From assembly GCF_001481295.1 (NCBI RefSeq), contig NZ_LOPS01000001.1, positions 49,140 to 113,139 of the forward strand: a DNA stretch of 64,000 nt, read 5' to 3'. Shown here piece after piece: positions 47,278-56,914 of this stretch. This DNA comes from Candidatus Methanomethylophilus sp. 1R26. Its GTDB lineage: Archaea; Thermoplasmatota; Thermoplasmata; Methanomassiliicoccales; Methanomethylophilaceae. The notes beneath the pieces were generated by a model. The model made no database searches. It saw only the letters and a list, made by a program, of their open reading frames with translations, and was not told the DNA's origin. How positions within the stretch are numbered: the stretch's first letter is position 1; each line of letters opens with the position of its first letter. The position numbers and the translations under genes were made by a program.

Positions 47278-48296
47278 TGGCCAGGTGCATTCGTGTCCCG
47301 AAGAAGGGCGCCGAGCCTCTGAGGGAGGCCCTTATGGAGCAGGGCCTCCTGGACCTGGACCACAGGATCCGCCGTGACGGGGACTTCATCCTCATCCCGG
47401 TGCTGGCCGATTCCTTCGGCGGCTATGAGGCCGAGGAGGCCGACCTCGAGGTCCAGGAGCACGGCGAGACCGATTACCGGAACCTCTCCGGGGTCCCCGA
47501 GGGTCTCAGGGATCTCCTGCCGTCCTCGTTCGATGTCGTCGGCGACATCGCGATTATGAAGCTTCCCGATGAATTGCTTCCTTACAAGGCGGGCATCGGG
47601 GAGGCCTTGCTCAAAACGGAGCATGGGGTTCGGGCGGTGTTCCTCGACGGGGGTGTCAAGGGCGAGTTCAGGATCCGCGACCTCGAGAAGATCGCCGGCG
47701 AAGGCACTTCCGAGACGGTCCACCGCGAGTGCGGCACCAGGATGATGACCGACCCGTCCAAGGTCTACTTCAACCCCCGCCTGGCCACCGAGAGGGCAAG
47801 GGTCGCCTCGCTCGTAAGGGACGGCGAGGTCATCATCGACATGTTCGCGGGAGTGGCGCCTTTCGGCACCGTGATCGCGCGCCATGCGCATCCCGCGAAG
47901 ATATATTCCATCGACCTGAACCCAGAATGCGAGAGGTTCATGCGCGAGAACATCCGCATGAACGGGATAACCTGCATGGAGGCCATCATCGGGGACTCGA
48001 CGCAGGTCATAAAGGGCCTGCCGAAGGCGGACCGCATAATCATGAACCTCCCGCAGATGGCCGACCGGTTCCTGGACTCCGCTCTCCGTGCCGCGAAGCC
48101 GTCCGGTACGATCCACATGCACCGGGTGATGGAGCGCTCCGCGTTGGAGGATTTCGAGCGGGACCTCGTATCCCGGATGGCCTCCGAGGGCCTGGGGATG
48201 AGGATCGTCCGCGTTCAGGAGCTGAAGACGTACTCGCCAACCATGAGCGTGTACGTCTTCGACATCATGCCTGAGGCTGCTGATTCTTCGGAGTGA
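47274..48296 (+). CDS. trm5: tRNA (guanine37-N1)-methyltransferase, Trm5 family
   Basis: A 340-aa class I SAM methyltransferase of the Trm5 family. The N-terminal region (RCIRVPKKGAEPLREALMEQ) is followed by YFNPRLATERARVASLV, the SAM-binding IDMFAGVAPFGTVIA, the acidic strand YSIDLNPECERFMREN, and the catalytic IMNLPQMADRFL (NLP motif). It makes m1G37, which prevents frameshifting. Two Met codons in tandem begin the gene (47274, 47277) over the dphB stop. Its 3' end overlaps the convergent dcd gene by 32 bases. Confidence 0.88.
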   Translation: MMARCIRVPKKGAEPLREALMEQGLLDLDHRIRRDGDFILIPVLADSFGGYEAEEADLEVQEHGETDYRNLSGVPEGLRDLLPSSFDVVGDIAIMKLPDELLPYKAGIGEALLKTEHGVRAVFLDGGVKGEFRIRDLEKIAGEGTSETVHRECGTRMMTDPSKVYFNPRLATERARVASLVRDGEVIIDMFAGVAPFGTVIARHAHPAKIYSIDLNPECERFMRENIRMNGITCMEAIIGDSTQVIKGLPKADRIIMNLPQMADRFLDSALRAAKPSGTIHMHRVMERSALEDFERDLVSRMASEGLGMRIVRVQELKTYSPTMSVYVFDIMPEAADSSE

Positions 48297-48759
48297 GCGT
48301 GACCCCGGTCTGGCCCTGGTAATGCCCCGAGCGCTTCTCGTAGCTCTTCTCAGAAGGGGAGCTCATCGTCTGGAAGACCAGCTGGCAGTAGCGCTCCCCG
48401 ATGGGGATCTCGAGCTCGCTGTCCGAGGTGTTGTAGGATCCGAGGGTCAGGGTGCCTTCGAACCCTGCATCGACCATACCGAAGGCGGCCACCGTGCCCT
48501 TCCTGATCCAGGTGGTCCTCAGCCAGAGGTTGCCGCAGATATCGTCGGCCATCTTAACCCTCTCAACGGTGGATACGAAGAACATGGTCTTCGGGGGGAT
48601 CCTGACGGTCCCTTCCTTCACGATGCTGCCGTTGACCGAGATCTCCGCGACGCGGAGGTCGTAGCCGTTGGGGGTCAGGCTCTTCTCGCTGTAATCGGAG
48701 ATGCCGATGCGGCCGGTCTTCATGCAGTGCAGGATATCTCTGTCGGAGAGTATCGTCAT
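48265..48759 (-). CDS. dcd: dCTP deaminase
   Basis: A 164-aa nucleotide deaminase from the ATG at 48759 (MTILSDRDILHCM). Family marks are SLTPNGYDLRV, LRTTWIRKGTVAAFGMVDAGFEGTLTL with the catalytic Glu, and the C-terminal GHYQGQTGVTLTPK. It makes dUTP from dCTP for thymidylate supply; some archaeal relatives also hydrolyse dUTP to dUMP, which cannot be excluded here. A Met six codons upstream is the alternative start. Convergent with trm5. Confidence 0.88.
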   Translation of the reverse strand: MTILSDRDILHCMKTGRIGISDYSEKSLTPNGYDLRVAEISVNGSIVKEGTVRIPPKTMFFVSTVERVKMADDICGNLWLRTTWIRKGTVAAFGMVDAGFEGTLTLGSYNTSDSELEIPIGERYCQLVFQTMSSPSEKSYEKRSGHYQGQTGVTLTPKNQQPQA

Positions 48760-49000
48760 GCTCAGCACATGCTCCAACGGACTATTATCGGTATCGGAAG
48801 GCGGATCCCGGGGCAGCGATGGACGGATTGCGCCTTCCTTTTCACTTTATTTAAATATTGTTCTTATGGGATGCTCAATCCAAGCCGTTCTGTCCGACGG
48901 ATTCCGCATCCTGCGGATGCTGGCACATTTCCATTCCGGCGGAAACCGGGCGGGGTCGAATGGATGGGATGTCCGACATATTATTATCGTACCCGCCTAT

Positions 49001-50131
49001 ATGCGGGCAGATAAGATGAGGTTCGAGCCGAGGAAGGAGATAGCGGACCTCCCCGCGACCGTTCACGGGGGCCAGGGATGGCGCTATGCCGGCGTGGAGG
49101 ACTACAGTCAGAACCTGAACCCGTTCGGTCCTCCCCCGGAACTTGCTGATGCGATAGTCGGCGCCATGTCCCAGATGGGCCACTATCCCGACGCTTCGAA
49201 CGCCGAGCCCCGCCGCGCCCTCGCAGAGGCGTACGGCGTCCCTGCCGAATGCATCTCCATGGGCGCCGGGTCCTCGGAGATCATCAGGGACTTCCCGAAC
49301 GTCTTCTGCGCGAAAGGCGACAGGGTCCTTCTCATGCATCCGTCCTTCGCCGAGTACGCCCAGCAGTGCCGCATCGCGGGCGCCGAGGTGTCCTACATGG
49401 AGCTGGAGCCGGAGAACGGCTTCAGAATAGATGAGGTGGCCCTCTCCGCCAGGCTCAGGGAGGAGCCCTATAAGGCGGTCTACATCTGCAACCCCAACAA
49501 CCCCACCGGGGTCATCGAGGACAGGGCCAAGCTGGAGCGCACCATCTCAGAGGCTTCGGACCTGGGCACCCTGGTGTTCCTCGACGAGACCCTGCTCGCC
49601 CTCTCGGACCCCGACGGCACTAGGACCATGATCCCGCGCATCGGCAGGTACGATAACCTCGTCATCGCCGATTCCTATACCAAGAGCTTCGCGGTCCCCG
49701 GATTGAGGATCGGGTTCTGCATATCCTCGCCCGAGATCGCGGAGCAGATGGCCAAGGTCCAGCTCCCGTGGAACCTCGGCGTCGCCGAGCAGGCGGCCGC
49801 CGTCTATCTGGCGGGAAGGCTGGATTATGTGAGGTCGGCGGCCTGCGAGCTCCGCAGGGAGTCCGAGCGCATGGAACGCGAGCTGTCCGGCATAGGCTTC
49901 CCGTGCGTGCATACCGACTCGTTCTTCAGGTTCGCGCCTGTCGGGACCGCCGCCCGCGACGGCCGCGGCCTGCAGGAGAAGATGCTCCGCCATGGGATCA
50001 TGATCAGGGACTGCGCTTCCTTCGGCGGCAGGTTCGCCGGATACGTGAGGTACTGCGCCAAGGACAGCGAGCGCGACGGCCGCTTCATCGAGGCGGCGGA
50101 AGCCGTGATGAAGGAAACGGAAGGCCTTTGA
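49001..50131 (+). CDS. cobD: L-threonine-O-3-phosphate decarboxylase CobD (HisC-like PLP enzyme)
   Basis: A 376-aa class I PLP enzyme: NLNPFGPPPELADAI, GAGSSEIIRDF, ICNPNNPTGV, FLDETLLALSD, the PLP lysine in DSYTKSFAVPGLRIGF, and RFAGYVRYC. CobD makes (R)-1-aminopropan-2-ol phosphate, the linker of the cobamide tail. It is related to histidinol-phosphate aminotransferase; the immediately following cbiB (start codon directly after this stop) and the other cobamide genes favour CobD. The start is ATG 49001 or 49016; a TATA-like tattatta about 20 bases upstream of 49001 suggests a leaderless mRNA. Confidence 0.82.
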   Translation: MRADKMRFEPRKEIADLPATVHGGQGWRYAGVEDYSQNLNPFGPPPELADAIVGAMSQMGHYPDASNAEPRRALAEAYGVPAECISMGAGSSEIIRDFPNVFCAKGDRVLLMHPSFAEYAQQCRIAGAEVSYMELEPENGFRIDEVALSARLREEPYKAVYICNPNNPTGVIEDRAKLERTISEASDLGTLVFLDETLLALSDPDGTRTMIPRIGRYDNLVIADSYTKSFAVPGLRIGFCISSPEIAEQMAKVQLPWNLGVAEQAAAVYLAGRLDYVRSAACELRRESERMERELSGIGFPCVHTDSFFRFAPVGTAARDGRGLQEKMLRHGIMIRDCASFGGRFAGYVRYCAKDSERDGRFIEAAEAVMKETEGL

Positions 50132-51172
50132 ATGGAACTGTGGGCCGACGGTATACTGATCGCTGTCGCCGCGCTGCTGATCGACCGCTACATCGGCGAC
50201 GTCCCGAACAAGTACCATCCCCTGAGGTGGATGGGGAACCTGCTGGACGCCATGGACCGCAGGATACATGACCGGAAGTCCAAGATGTGCGTCCTCTACG
50301 GGTTCCTGGGATATGTCATCATCCTCCTGATCTTCGGCGGCGCGGCGCTGACTATCACGGCAGTCCTCCGCAGGGGCCTGGAGGGCGTGATGGAGTTCAG
50401 CATCTTCGGGATCGAGGGAGACCTGGGGGAGGTCCTGTGGATCATCGTCTCCGGGCTGTTCCTCAAGGTAACCTTCGCGCTCTTCGCGTTCAGGAGGTTC
50501 TGCTCTCCGATACAGGACGACCTCAGGGAGGGCCGCCTGGACGATGCAGCCGACAAGACCCAGATGATGGTCAACCGCAGGACCAGGGGCATGGACGAGG
50601 CGCACATCGCCTCGTCGTGCTGCGAGACGGTGTCCGAGAACCTCGTGGACAGCGTGGTGTCCCCCCTCTTCTACTACGGCCTCCTGGGGCTCCCCGGGGC
50701 CATCGCTTTCAGGTGCTCCAATATGATGGATGCCATGTGGGGCCACGTGAACGAGAAATACTATGTCCTGGGCCATTTCCCGGCGAGGCTCGACGACGTC
50801 CTGGGGTTCATCCCCTCCAGGCTCGCCCCGTTCTTCGAGCAGCTGGCCGCCTGGCTCATGCGGCTAAAGGGCAGGAAGTCTGCGGTGAGGGCCGCCGTCC
50901 GCGAGCACAGGAAGACGCCCAGCCCCAACAGCGGATGGCCGATGACGGCCGCTGCCGCCGCCCTGGGGATCTCGTTCGAGAAGGAAGGGGTCTACGTCAT
51001 GGGCGAGGGCCCCCTTCCGTCGGTAGACGATATATCCAGATGCTGCCGCCTGATAGAGGTCACGTCCCTGCTCTTCGCTGTCATAGCGGTGTTCTCCCTG
51101 TCGGCGCTGCTGGGCGTGCATGTGCAGGTTTTCGCAGAGGACTTCATCCTCGATCTGCTAGGGGTGTTCTGA
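50132..51172 (+). CDS. cbiB: Adenosylcobinamide-phosphate synthase CbiB
   Basis: A 346-aa membrane enzyme that attaches aminopropanol phosphate to adenosylcobyric acid. Family marks are DRYIGDVPNKYHPLRWMG, MMVNRRTRGMDEAHIASSCCETVSENLVDSVVSPLFYYG, and PSPNSGWPMTAAAAALGI. The start codon follows directly on the cobD stop, which supplies its substrate. Length is normal for archaeal CbiB. Confidence 0.92.
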   Translation: MELWADGILIAVAALLIDRYIGDVPNKYHPLRWMGNLLDAMDRRIHDRKSKMCVLYGFLGYVIILLIFGGAALTITAVLRRGLEGVMEFSIFGIEGDLGEVLWIIVSGLFLKVTFALFAFRRFCSPIQDDLREGRLDDAADKTQMMVNRRTRGMDEAHIASSCCETVSENLVDSVVSPLFYYGLLGLPGAIAFRCSNMMDAMWGHVNEKYYVLGHFPARLDDVLGFIPSRLAPFFEQLAAWLMRLKGRKSAVRAAVREHRKTPSPNSGWPMTAAAAALGISFEKEGVYVMGEGPLPSVDDISRCCRLIEVTSLLFAVIAVFSLSALLGVHVQVFAEDFILDLLGVF

Positions 51173-51173
51173 A

Positions 51174-52295
51174 ATGAAGTATGTGCGCGGTTGCGAGGTG
51201 ATCGACGAGGGCGGCGGGAATGCCACCGCCGTCATCCGCCTCACAGAGAAGATGGAGGTGCTCAGCAGCGCCCCCATGAACGGAGGGGAGGCCCTCACCG
51301 ATACGGTGTTCATCATGCAGGTCCCCCACGACTATGACAGCGTGGATTACCTGGCCGACCTGGAGGCCGTCAGGCGCAGGCATTCCCTGCCGGAGGACTC
51401 CGTGGGGTTCATGACGGCTGCCGAGGTGAAGCACGTGTTCTCCGTCTCGGAGGACAGCTTCGGCGACGCGAGCTCGTTCGTGGCCGCCACGGCCGGGGCC
51501 ACCAACGCGGTGGAGGCCGGGCAGGAGCTGGACCGCTGGGAGGAGAGGAAGGCCAGGTCGGAGGAGATCTCGCGGAGGCTGGCCGGCACCATCAACATCG
51601 TGGCGGTCTCGTCCGTGCCCCTCGATACCGCCGGCAAGGCGAACCTCTTCATCCCGATCGTGGAGGCCAAGGCCCTGGCGATGCGCGACCTCGGGTACAG
51701 GGAGACCGGCACCACCTCCGATGCGATGGCCGTCATCTCCCCTGTCTCGGCGAGGAGGTTCGGCTTCGCCGGCACGGGCACCGACATCGGCATATCCGTG
51801 GCCAGGGGGGTGAGGAAGGCCGTCGCGGAGTGCCTGCGCAAGCGCGGGGAATCTCCGGAGCCGGAGAACGCCCTCAGGATGCTCTCCCGCCACAAGGTCA
51901 CTCCCGGCATGCTCTGGGACTGTGCTTCCGCCCTCGGCCTCGATGAAGGGGTCCGCGGGAAGTTCGAGGAGACCGCGGAGGCCATGGCCTCGGACCCGGA
52001 CATATGCGCCGTGGTATGGGGCATCCTGTCGGCCGGCTCTGCATCCGACAAGGGGCTCCTGTGCGGGCAGGACCCGGATTATCCGGTAGAGGTCCTCTCG
52101 GACGGGACCTGGGGGATATTCCTGGCAGGGAAGATATCTGAGGACAGGGGAGGCGATTCCACCATCGATCTGATGAGGATGCGCCCTCTCAAAGACACTA
52201 TGATCAAAGAATACGCCGAGGTCGCCGCCTACGGGCTGGTGGGCGGGGTCGTCGGTTACATGACGGGGTTCTCCGATGAGCGACGGCAGCGCTGA
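51174..52295 (+). CDS. cbiS: Adenosylcobinamide amidohydrolase CbiZ domain plus CobZ-like C-terminal domain (CbiS type)
   Basis: A 373-aa two-part protein. Residues ~1-225 match CbiZ, which cleaves imported corrinoids to cobyric acid for rebuilding: FVAATAGATNAVEAG, TINIVAVSSVPLD, EAKALAMRDL, and GTGTDIGISVARGVR. Residues ~235-373 (ENALRMLSRHKVTPGMLWDCASALG...GGVVGYMTGF) resemble CobZ, the archaeal alpha-ribazole-phosphate phosphatase. That fusion is known as CbiS in Methanopyrus. The CbiZ call is firm; the CobZ call rests on layout and weak motif likeness. It starts one base after the cbiB stop region and overlaps cobS by 20 bases. Confidence 0.75.
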   Translation: MKYVRGCEVIDEGGGNATAVIRLTEKMEVLSSAPMNGGEALTDTVFIMQVPHDYDSVDYLADLEAVRRRHSLPEDSVGFMTAAEVKHVFSVSEDSFGDASSFVAATAGATNAVEAGQELDRWEERKARSEEISRRLAGTINIVAVSSVPLDTAGKANLFIPIVEAKALAMRDLGYRETGTTSDAMAVISPVSARRFGFAGTGTDIGISVARGVRKAVAECLRKRGESPEPENALRMLSRHKVTPGMLWDCASALGLDEGVRGKFEETAEAMASDPDICAVVWGILSAGSASDKGLLCGQDPDYPVEVLSDGTWGIFLAGKISEDRGGDSTIDLMRMRPLKDTMIKEYAEVAAYGLVGGVVGYMTGFSDERRQR

Positions 52296-53118
52296 ATCAG
52301 GAAAGGGAGGCATCGCCGCCGCCCTGAAGGCGATGATCTCGTTCTTCACCATCATCCGCCTCGATGTCGGGCAGACGGAGTTCGAGTCTATGGAGCGCAG
52401 GTTCTGGCTGGCGCCGGTCATCGGCCTGCTCAACGGCCTTGTCGCCGGGTTCATCGTGTTGCTCCTCATCGAATGCGGGGTCTCCTCGACGGTCGCGGCG
52501 GTGTTCGTGCTCGTCACTCCGTTCCTGTTCTCCAAGTTCCTGCACTTCGACGGGCTGACCGACTTCGGGGACGGGATGGTTGTTTCTTCTGGTAAGCGCG
52601 AGGACCACATACGCGCCCTCAAGGACACCCTGGTCGGCGCCGGAGGCATCGGGACGGCCATAACCGTATGCCTGATATCCTTCGCCTGCTACTGCGGGCT
52701 CTCGATATACTGGCTCATCTTCCCGGCCGTCATGATCGCCGAGACCGCCGCCAAGAACGCCCAGGTGTTCGCGGCGGCCTGGGGGGAGCCCGGGAACGGC
52801 ATGGCCTCCCGCCAGGTGGGGTTCACGAACAAATCCTCCGCTGTGCGTTCCCTGATCCTCTCGGCCGTTCTTTTCATCCTCGTGTGGCTGGCCTACATCA
52901 TCATCGCAGGCAACCTTGGATGGCACAAAGAAGGCCAGCTGGTCGCGTACTTCGCCGTGCTGGCACTTATCATATCGTCCGTCTCGGGCTGGATCATGGC
53001 GCGCAACGCCAACCGGGTCTTCGGGTTCGTGAACGGCGATATCCTCGGGGCATCGAACGAGATCTGCCGCGCGGCCGTGCTGACGGCCTTCTGCATCATA
53101 GCCGGGCTGTGGTTCTGA
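52276..53118 (+). CDS. cobS: Adenosylcobinamide-GDP ribazoletransferase (cobalamin synthase) CobS
   Basis: A 280-aa membrane enzyme joining adenosylcobinamide-GDP to alpha-ribazole phosphate, the step that completes the cobamide. The active-site motif FLHFDGLTDFGDGMV is present near residue 90, with several hydrophobic helices and NRVFGFVNGDILGASNE near the end. It overlaps cbiS and abuts cobY, the enzyme that makes its GDP-activated substrate. Confidence 0.92.
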   Translation: MSDGSAESGKGGIAAALKAMISFFTIIRLDVGQTEFESMERRFWLAPVIGLLNGLVAGFIVLLLIECGVSSTVAAVFVLVTPFLFSKFLHFDGLTDFGDGMVVSSGKREDHIRALKDTLVGAGGIGTAITVCLISFACYCGLSIYWLIFPAVMIAETAAKNAQVFAAAWGEPGNGMASRQVGFTNKSSAVRSLILSAVLFILVWLAYIIIAGNLGWHKEGQLVAYFAVLALIISSVSGWIMARNANRVFGFVNGDILGASNEICRAAVLTAFCIIAGLWF

Positions 53119-53717
53119 ATGGAAGCGCTCATCACGCCGGCGGCAAGGGCACCCGCATGGGCCCGATGGGGATCGAGAAGCCCATGCAGCCCATCGGCGG
53201 CGCGCCGGTGGTGTGGAGGGCGGTGAGCGCCATGCTGTCGGCGGACGGCATCTCCCGCGTGGTGGTGTCGGTGAGCCACAACACTCCCGAGACCGAACGC
53301 TACCTGAACGGCATGGGGATAGAGACCATCAGGACCTCCGGCGAGGACTTCATGATGGACCTGCATGACGCCTTCAGCGTTCTTGACGGGGATTACGTCA
53401 TGACCTGCCCTTCCGACATGCCCCTGATAACCGACATCGCCGTCGAGGAGGCTCTGAGGGCCTTCCGCCCGGAGATGGAGTCCATGATCGTGATGGTGGA
53501 TGCCGGCCTGGTCCGCAGGATGGGCATAACCCCGTCGTACACCAGGGAGATAGACGGGAAGGAATGGGTGGTGTCCGGCCTCTCGGTGATGGACAGGAAG
53601 GGCACGCTCGAGGGCAGGTACCTCAGGGAGCACTGCCTCCTGACCGATTGGCGCGAGCTCGCGGTGAACGTCAACACGCCTGCCGAGCTCGAGCTCGCGA
53701 GAAGCATAATCGGATGA
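53119..53717 (+). CDS. cobY: GTP:adenosylcobinamide-phosphate guanylyltransferase CobY (one frameshift)
   Basis: A 199-aa nucleotidyltransferase after restoring one base near 53134: ctcatcacgcc should read ctcatccacgcc, giving MEALIHAGGKGTRMGPMG, the nucleotide-binding loop. Other marks are GDYVMTCPSDMPLI and the C-terminal WRELAVNVNTPAELELA. CobY is the archaeal replacement for bacterial CobU. The ATG directly follows the cobS stop and is the only sensible start. Last gene of the cobamide tail operon. Confidence 0.85.
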
Positions 53718-53723
53718 CCGGGG

Positions 53724-53738
53724 GCGGCCGACGGCCGC
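53724..53738. terminator. Palindromic stem-loop between convergent cobY and topA
   Basis: gcggccg (53724-53730) and cggccgc (53732-53738) form a perfect 7-base palindrome around one base. It fills the 29-base gap between two convergent stop codons. It could serve both directions. Confidence 0.5.
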
Positions 53739-53746
53739 CGGGCCGG

Positions 53747-56195
53747 TCACTCTTCACCGGTGTCCTCGAGCGCGGGGCTCTCGGACTTCTTGGACCTGCG
53801 CGCCTGGGTCTTCTTGGCGGACGCGGAGCCCTTCGCCGTGGGGGACTTCCGGACCCTCTTCTTCTTGTCCGGGAGGACGACGGTGATGACCTTCCCCACC
53901 TTGCCGTCCGCGGCCTCGCTCTCATCCTTGTCCTTGGACGAGGCGCGCTTCTTCTTGCGGGTGGGGCAGTCCATGTTGATGCACTCTTTCACGTTCCCCA
54001 TCTGGATGATGGGCGCTCCGCACTCGGGGCAGGCCTCGCCGGTGGGGGTTATGGTCCCCCTGGGCCTCAGCGGGTAGGTCTGTGTGCAGTTCGGCCACTC
54101 GGAGCATCCCGCGAACCTCTTGCCGGCGCGGGAGTAGGTGATCCTTATGGTGCCCTTCTTGCAGGTGGGGCAGAGACCCAGGTTGTTCTTCTCCGTGTTG
54201 GAGGGGCATTTCGGGTCGATGCACTGGAGGGAGGGGGGCATGCCCCTCCTTATCACCTTGATCTGCGCCAGGCCGCACACCGGGCAGACCGAATCGGTCA
54301 TCTGGATCATCGCGCCCTTGGGGAGCGGATAGGCCCTCTTGCACTCGGGGTACCCGTTGCAGCCTATGAAGTTCCCGTTCTTCGACTTCTTGACGGTCAT
54401 GCTGTTGCCGCAGGACGGGCAGATGCCGACGAACTGCTGCTTCTTCAGGGCGGCCTTTATCTCGTCCCCGATGGCCTCGGACTCGGACTCGATCTTCACC
54501 GCCACCCCGTGGAGCATGTTCTGGGACTCGGAGACGACATCCCCGAGCTCCCTCTCGCCGCTGGCGATGGAGATCATGTCCCTCTCGAGCTTGGCGGTCA
54601 TCTCGGGCTCGGTGATGCCTCCTCCGTGGCGCTCCAGAGCCTTGGTGAGGGCGATCCCGGAGGCGGTGGGCACCAGGTAGTTACCCTGGACGTAGTTCCT
54701 GGAGAACAGCTTCCCGATGATGTCGTGGCGGGTGGACTTGGTGCCGAGCTGCAGGCGGTCCATCTCCTGGATGAGCGAACCCTGGTTGTACCTGTACGGG
54801 GGCTTGGTCTGGGACTCGTCGTTGGTTATGCCCCTGACGTCCACGGTGTCGCCCACAGCGAGCTCGGGGACCCTGGACTCGGCGGCCCTGAGGTACTTCC
54901 CGTAGTACTTCTTCCAGCCCTTCTCCTTCTGCACGTACCCCTCGGCCACGAACGGCTCCCCTCCGACGTCGAGCTTCAGCTTGGTGACCTCTGCCTGCGC
55001 GTTGGGCGCCAGGGTCGCGAGGAAGCGCCTGACGATCAGCTCGTAGAGCTTCCACTTGTCCCCCTTCATCTTCTTGGAGGAGGCGGCCGCTGTCGGGTAG
55101 ATAGGCGGATGGTCCGTGGTCCTCCTCTTTCCGCGGGACGGGGAGATCTTCTCCTGCGCGAGGATCTCGGACGCTTCCTCCTTGAAATCGTCCGATTCCT
55201 TCAGCCTCTCGAGGACGCCCCTGAGGCCGAGGGTCCTGGGGTACTCGGTGTTCTCGGTACGGGGATAGGATATGTAACCGCCGGTGTAGAGGTCCTCGGC
55301 GAGCTTCATGGCCGCAGAGGGCGGGATGCCGATCTTGTTGGCCTCGACCTGCATCATGGTGGTGTCGAACGGAGGGGGCCTGTACTCGTCCTTGAGCCCT
55401 TTCTCGTAGCTCGAGACGGTCGCCTCCTTGGCCGCGCTCGCCTTGGCGAAGATGGCGTCGGCCTCGTCCTTGTCGAAGATCTTGCCCTTCTCATGCTGCC
55501 CCTTGAAGGCCAGCATGCCGAAGCGCCCGTTGATCTCCCAGTAGGGCTGGGGGACGAAGTTCTCGATCTCCTCGTTCCTGTCGACGAGGAGCTTGAGCGT
55601 CGGGCTCTGGACGCGGCCGACGGACATGAAGTTCTTCCCTACCTGCCCCGCGGAGAGGGAGATGAGGCGGGTGAGGACCGCTCCCCAGGACAGGTCGACG
55701 ATCTGCCTCGCCTCGGCCGCGTCAGCGAGCTTGGCGTCGGGGTCCACCAGGTTCGAGAACGCCTGCGTGATCTCCCCCTTGGTCAGGGCGCTGAACTTGG
55801 CGCGCCTGACCTTGCTCATATCGCGCGGCGGCCTTGACGGTCTCCATGCCGATGAGCTCTCCTTCGCGGTCGTAGTCGGTCGCGATGATGATCTCGTCCG
55901 CCCCGGCGGACAGTTCGACGATCTTGCTGAGGATGGATTTCACGCGCACGGTCTTGACCTGAGGCGCGCTGACGAGGTCCACCGGGGAAGTGGCCCTCCA
56001 ATCGGAGTACTGCTCGGGGTAGTCTAGCTCCATGATGTGCCCGCGGAGGGACACGACGTTGTAGTCGTCGCCGCCGGCGGTGAAGGTCAGGGAAGTGACC
56101 CCTCCGGCCGAAGCGGATTTCTGGGTGCCGTCCGAGAGAATCGAGGCTATCCTGCGTGCCGCGTCTGCCTTCTCGGTGATGATCAGCTTCTTCAT
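53747..56195 (-). CDS. topA: Type IA DNA topoisomerase I (one frameshift)
   Basis: About 815 aa. The N-terminal Toprim domain (KLIITEKADAARRIASIL, IIIATDYDREGELIG) is separated from the rest by one extra base near 55823 (gcgcgatatg should be gcggatatg). The core then continues with VRRAKFSALTKGEI, ARQIVDLSWG, SVGRVQSPTLKL and the active-site Tyr in GYISYPRTENTEYP. The C-terminus carries several CxxC zinc ribbons (CPSCGNSM, CPVCGLAQ, CPTCKKGT, CPECGAPI) and a basic tail. It relaxes negative supercoils. Corrected length and motifs are those of euryarchaeal TopA. Confidence 0.9.
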
Positions 56196-56318
56196 CGGAC
56201 CCCCGACAGAAGGGTCCGTATTTATGATGTGCGATTATTATTATAAATTTAAAATAAAACCAGCAATGGCGGAACAGAGCACCTCGGAAGCATATTTGCC
56301 GAATCCATCAACAGTTTG

Positions 56319-56328
56319 CTTTATAATC
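56319..56328 (+). promoter_or_regulatory. TATA box of the paralogue pair
   Basis: ctttataatc is centred about 27 bases upstream of the ATG at 56351, with AT-rich flanks. It predicts a leaderless mRNA for the two genes that follow. Confidence 0.55.
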
Positions 56329-56350
56329 GGAATCATGGTTCCCATTATGG

Positions 56351-56914
56351 ATGGATGTAACATCCATATTAGAACGGATCAGGCGCCTCCCGGGAGTAAG
56401 GGAAGCGTTCGTCATGACCATGGACCTAAGGCTGCGCATCGAGGCCGAGGAAGGCAGGATACGCGCGACAGGTGGCATGCTGTACGTCAACCGCGGGATG
56501 GAGGCCTGCCGCGATGCCGAGGTGCAGATCTGCGTGCTCTCGGACGGCTTCATAACCAACCCGGGGCCGTTCAGGATGGCGATGGAGGACGAGTACGGGA
56601 ACGTATGCGGGCATGACGCCTGCAGGTCGAACCCAGTCTACCTGCACGAGAACCCGATGTGGGTGGACGACGATTTCGTGATGTACCCCGATGTGATGCT
56701 GAAGAGCGAGCCGCGGATATCGATCATGCCGCAGAAGGTCGATCTTCTGGAGGAGGACGGGTTCCGCTGCACAGCCTATCTGCCGGCGCTCACCGCGGAC
56801 CACATCCTCAAAGAGGTCTCGGGCGGGGACCCCGATTCAGGTTTCGTGAGCACGGTCATCGGCCTGTTCCCGGTCACCGAAAAATACAGGCACTTCGCTA
56901 TTCCCTCCTCATGA
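56351..56914 (+). CDS. Unknown protein, first of two tandem paralogues
   Basis: A 187-aa soluble protein. Sequence seen: GFITNPGPFRMAMEDEYGNVCG, MWVDDDFVMYPDVM, ISIMPQKVDLL, ADHILKEVSGGDPDSG, and VSTVIGLFP. The same blocks recur in the next protein, so the pair arose by duplication. No signal peptide, membrane segment or catalytic motif that I know is visible. Cys residues in EACRDAEVQIC and CGHDACR are not conserved in the paralogue. I cannot name the family. The stop overlaps the next start (ATGA). Confidence 0.6.
   Translation: MDVTSILERIRRLPGVREAFVMTMDLRLRIEAEEGRIRATGGMLYVNRGMEACRDAEVQICVLSDGFITNPGPFRMAMEDEYGNVCGHDACRSNPVYLHENPMWVDDDFVMYPDVMLKSEPRISIMPQKVDLLEEDGFRCTAYLPALTADHILKEVSGGDPDSGFVSTVIGLFPVTEKYRHFAIPSS

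Noticed and set aside
49001..50131. Histidinol-phosphate aminotransferase (hisC) as the identity of the PLP enzyme
   Set aside because: Its placement directly against cbiB in a cobamide operon favours CobD; no histidine genes are nearby.
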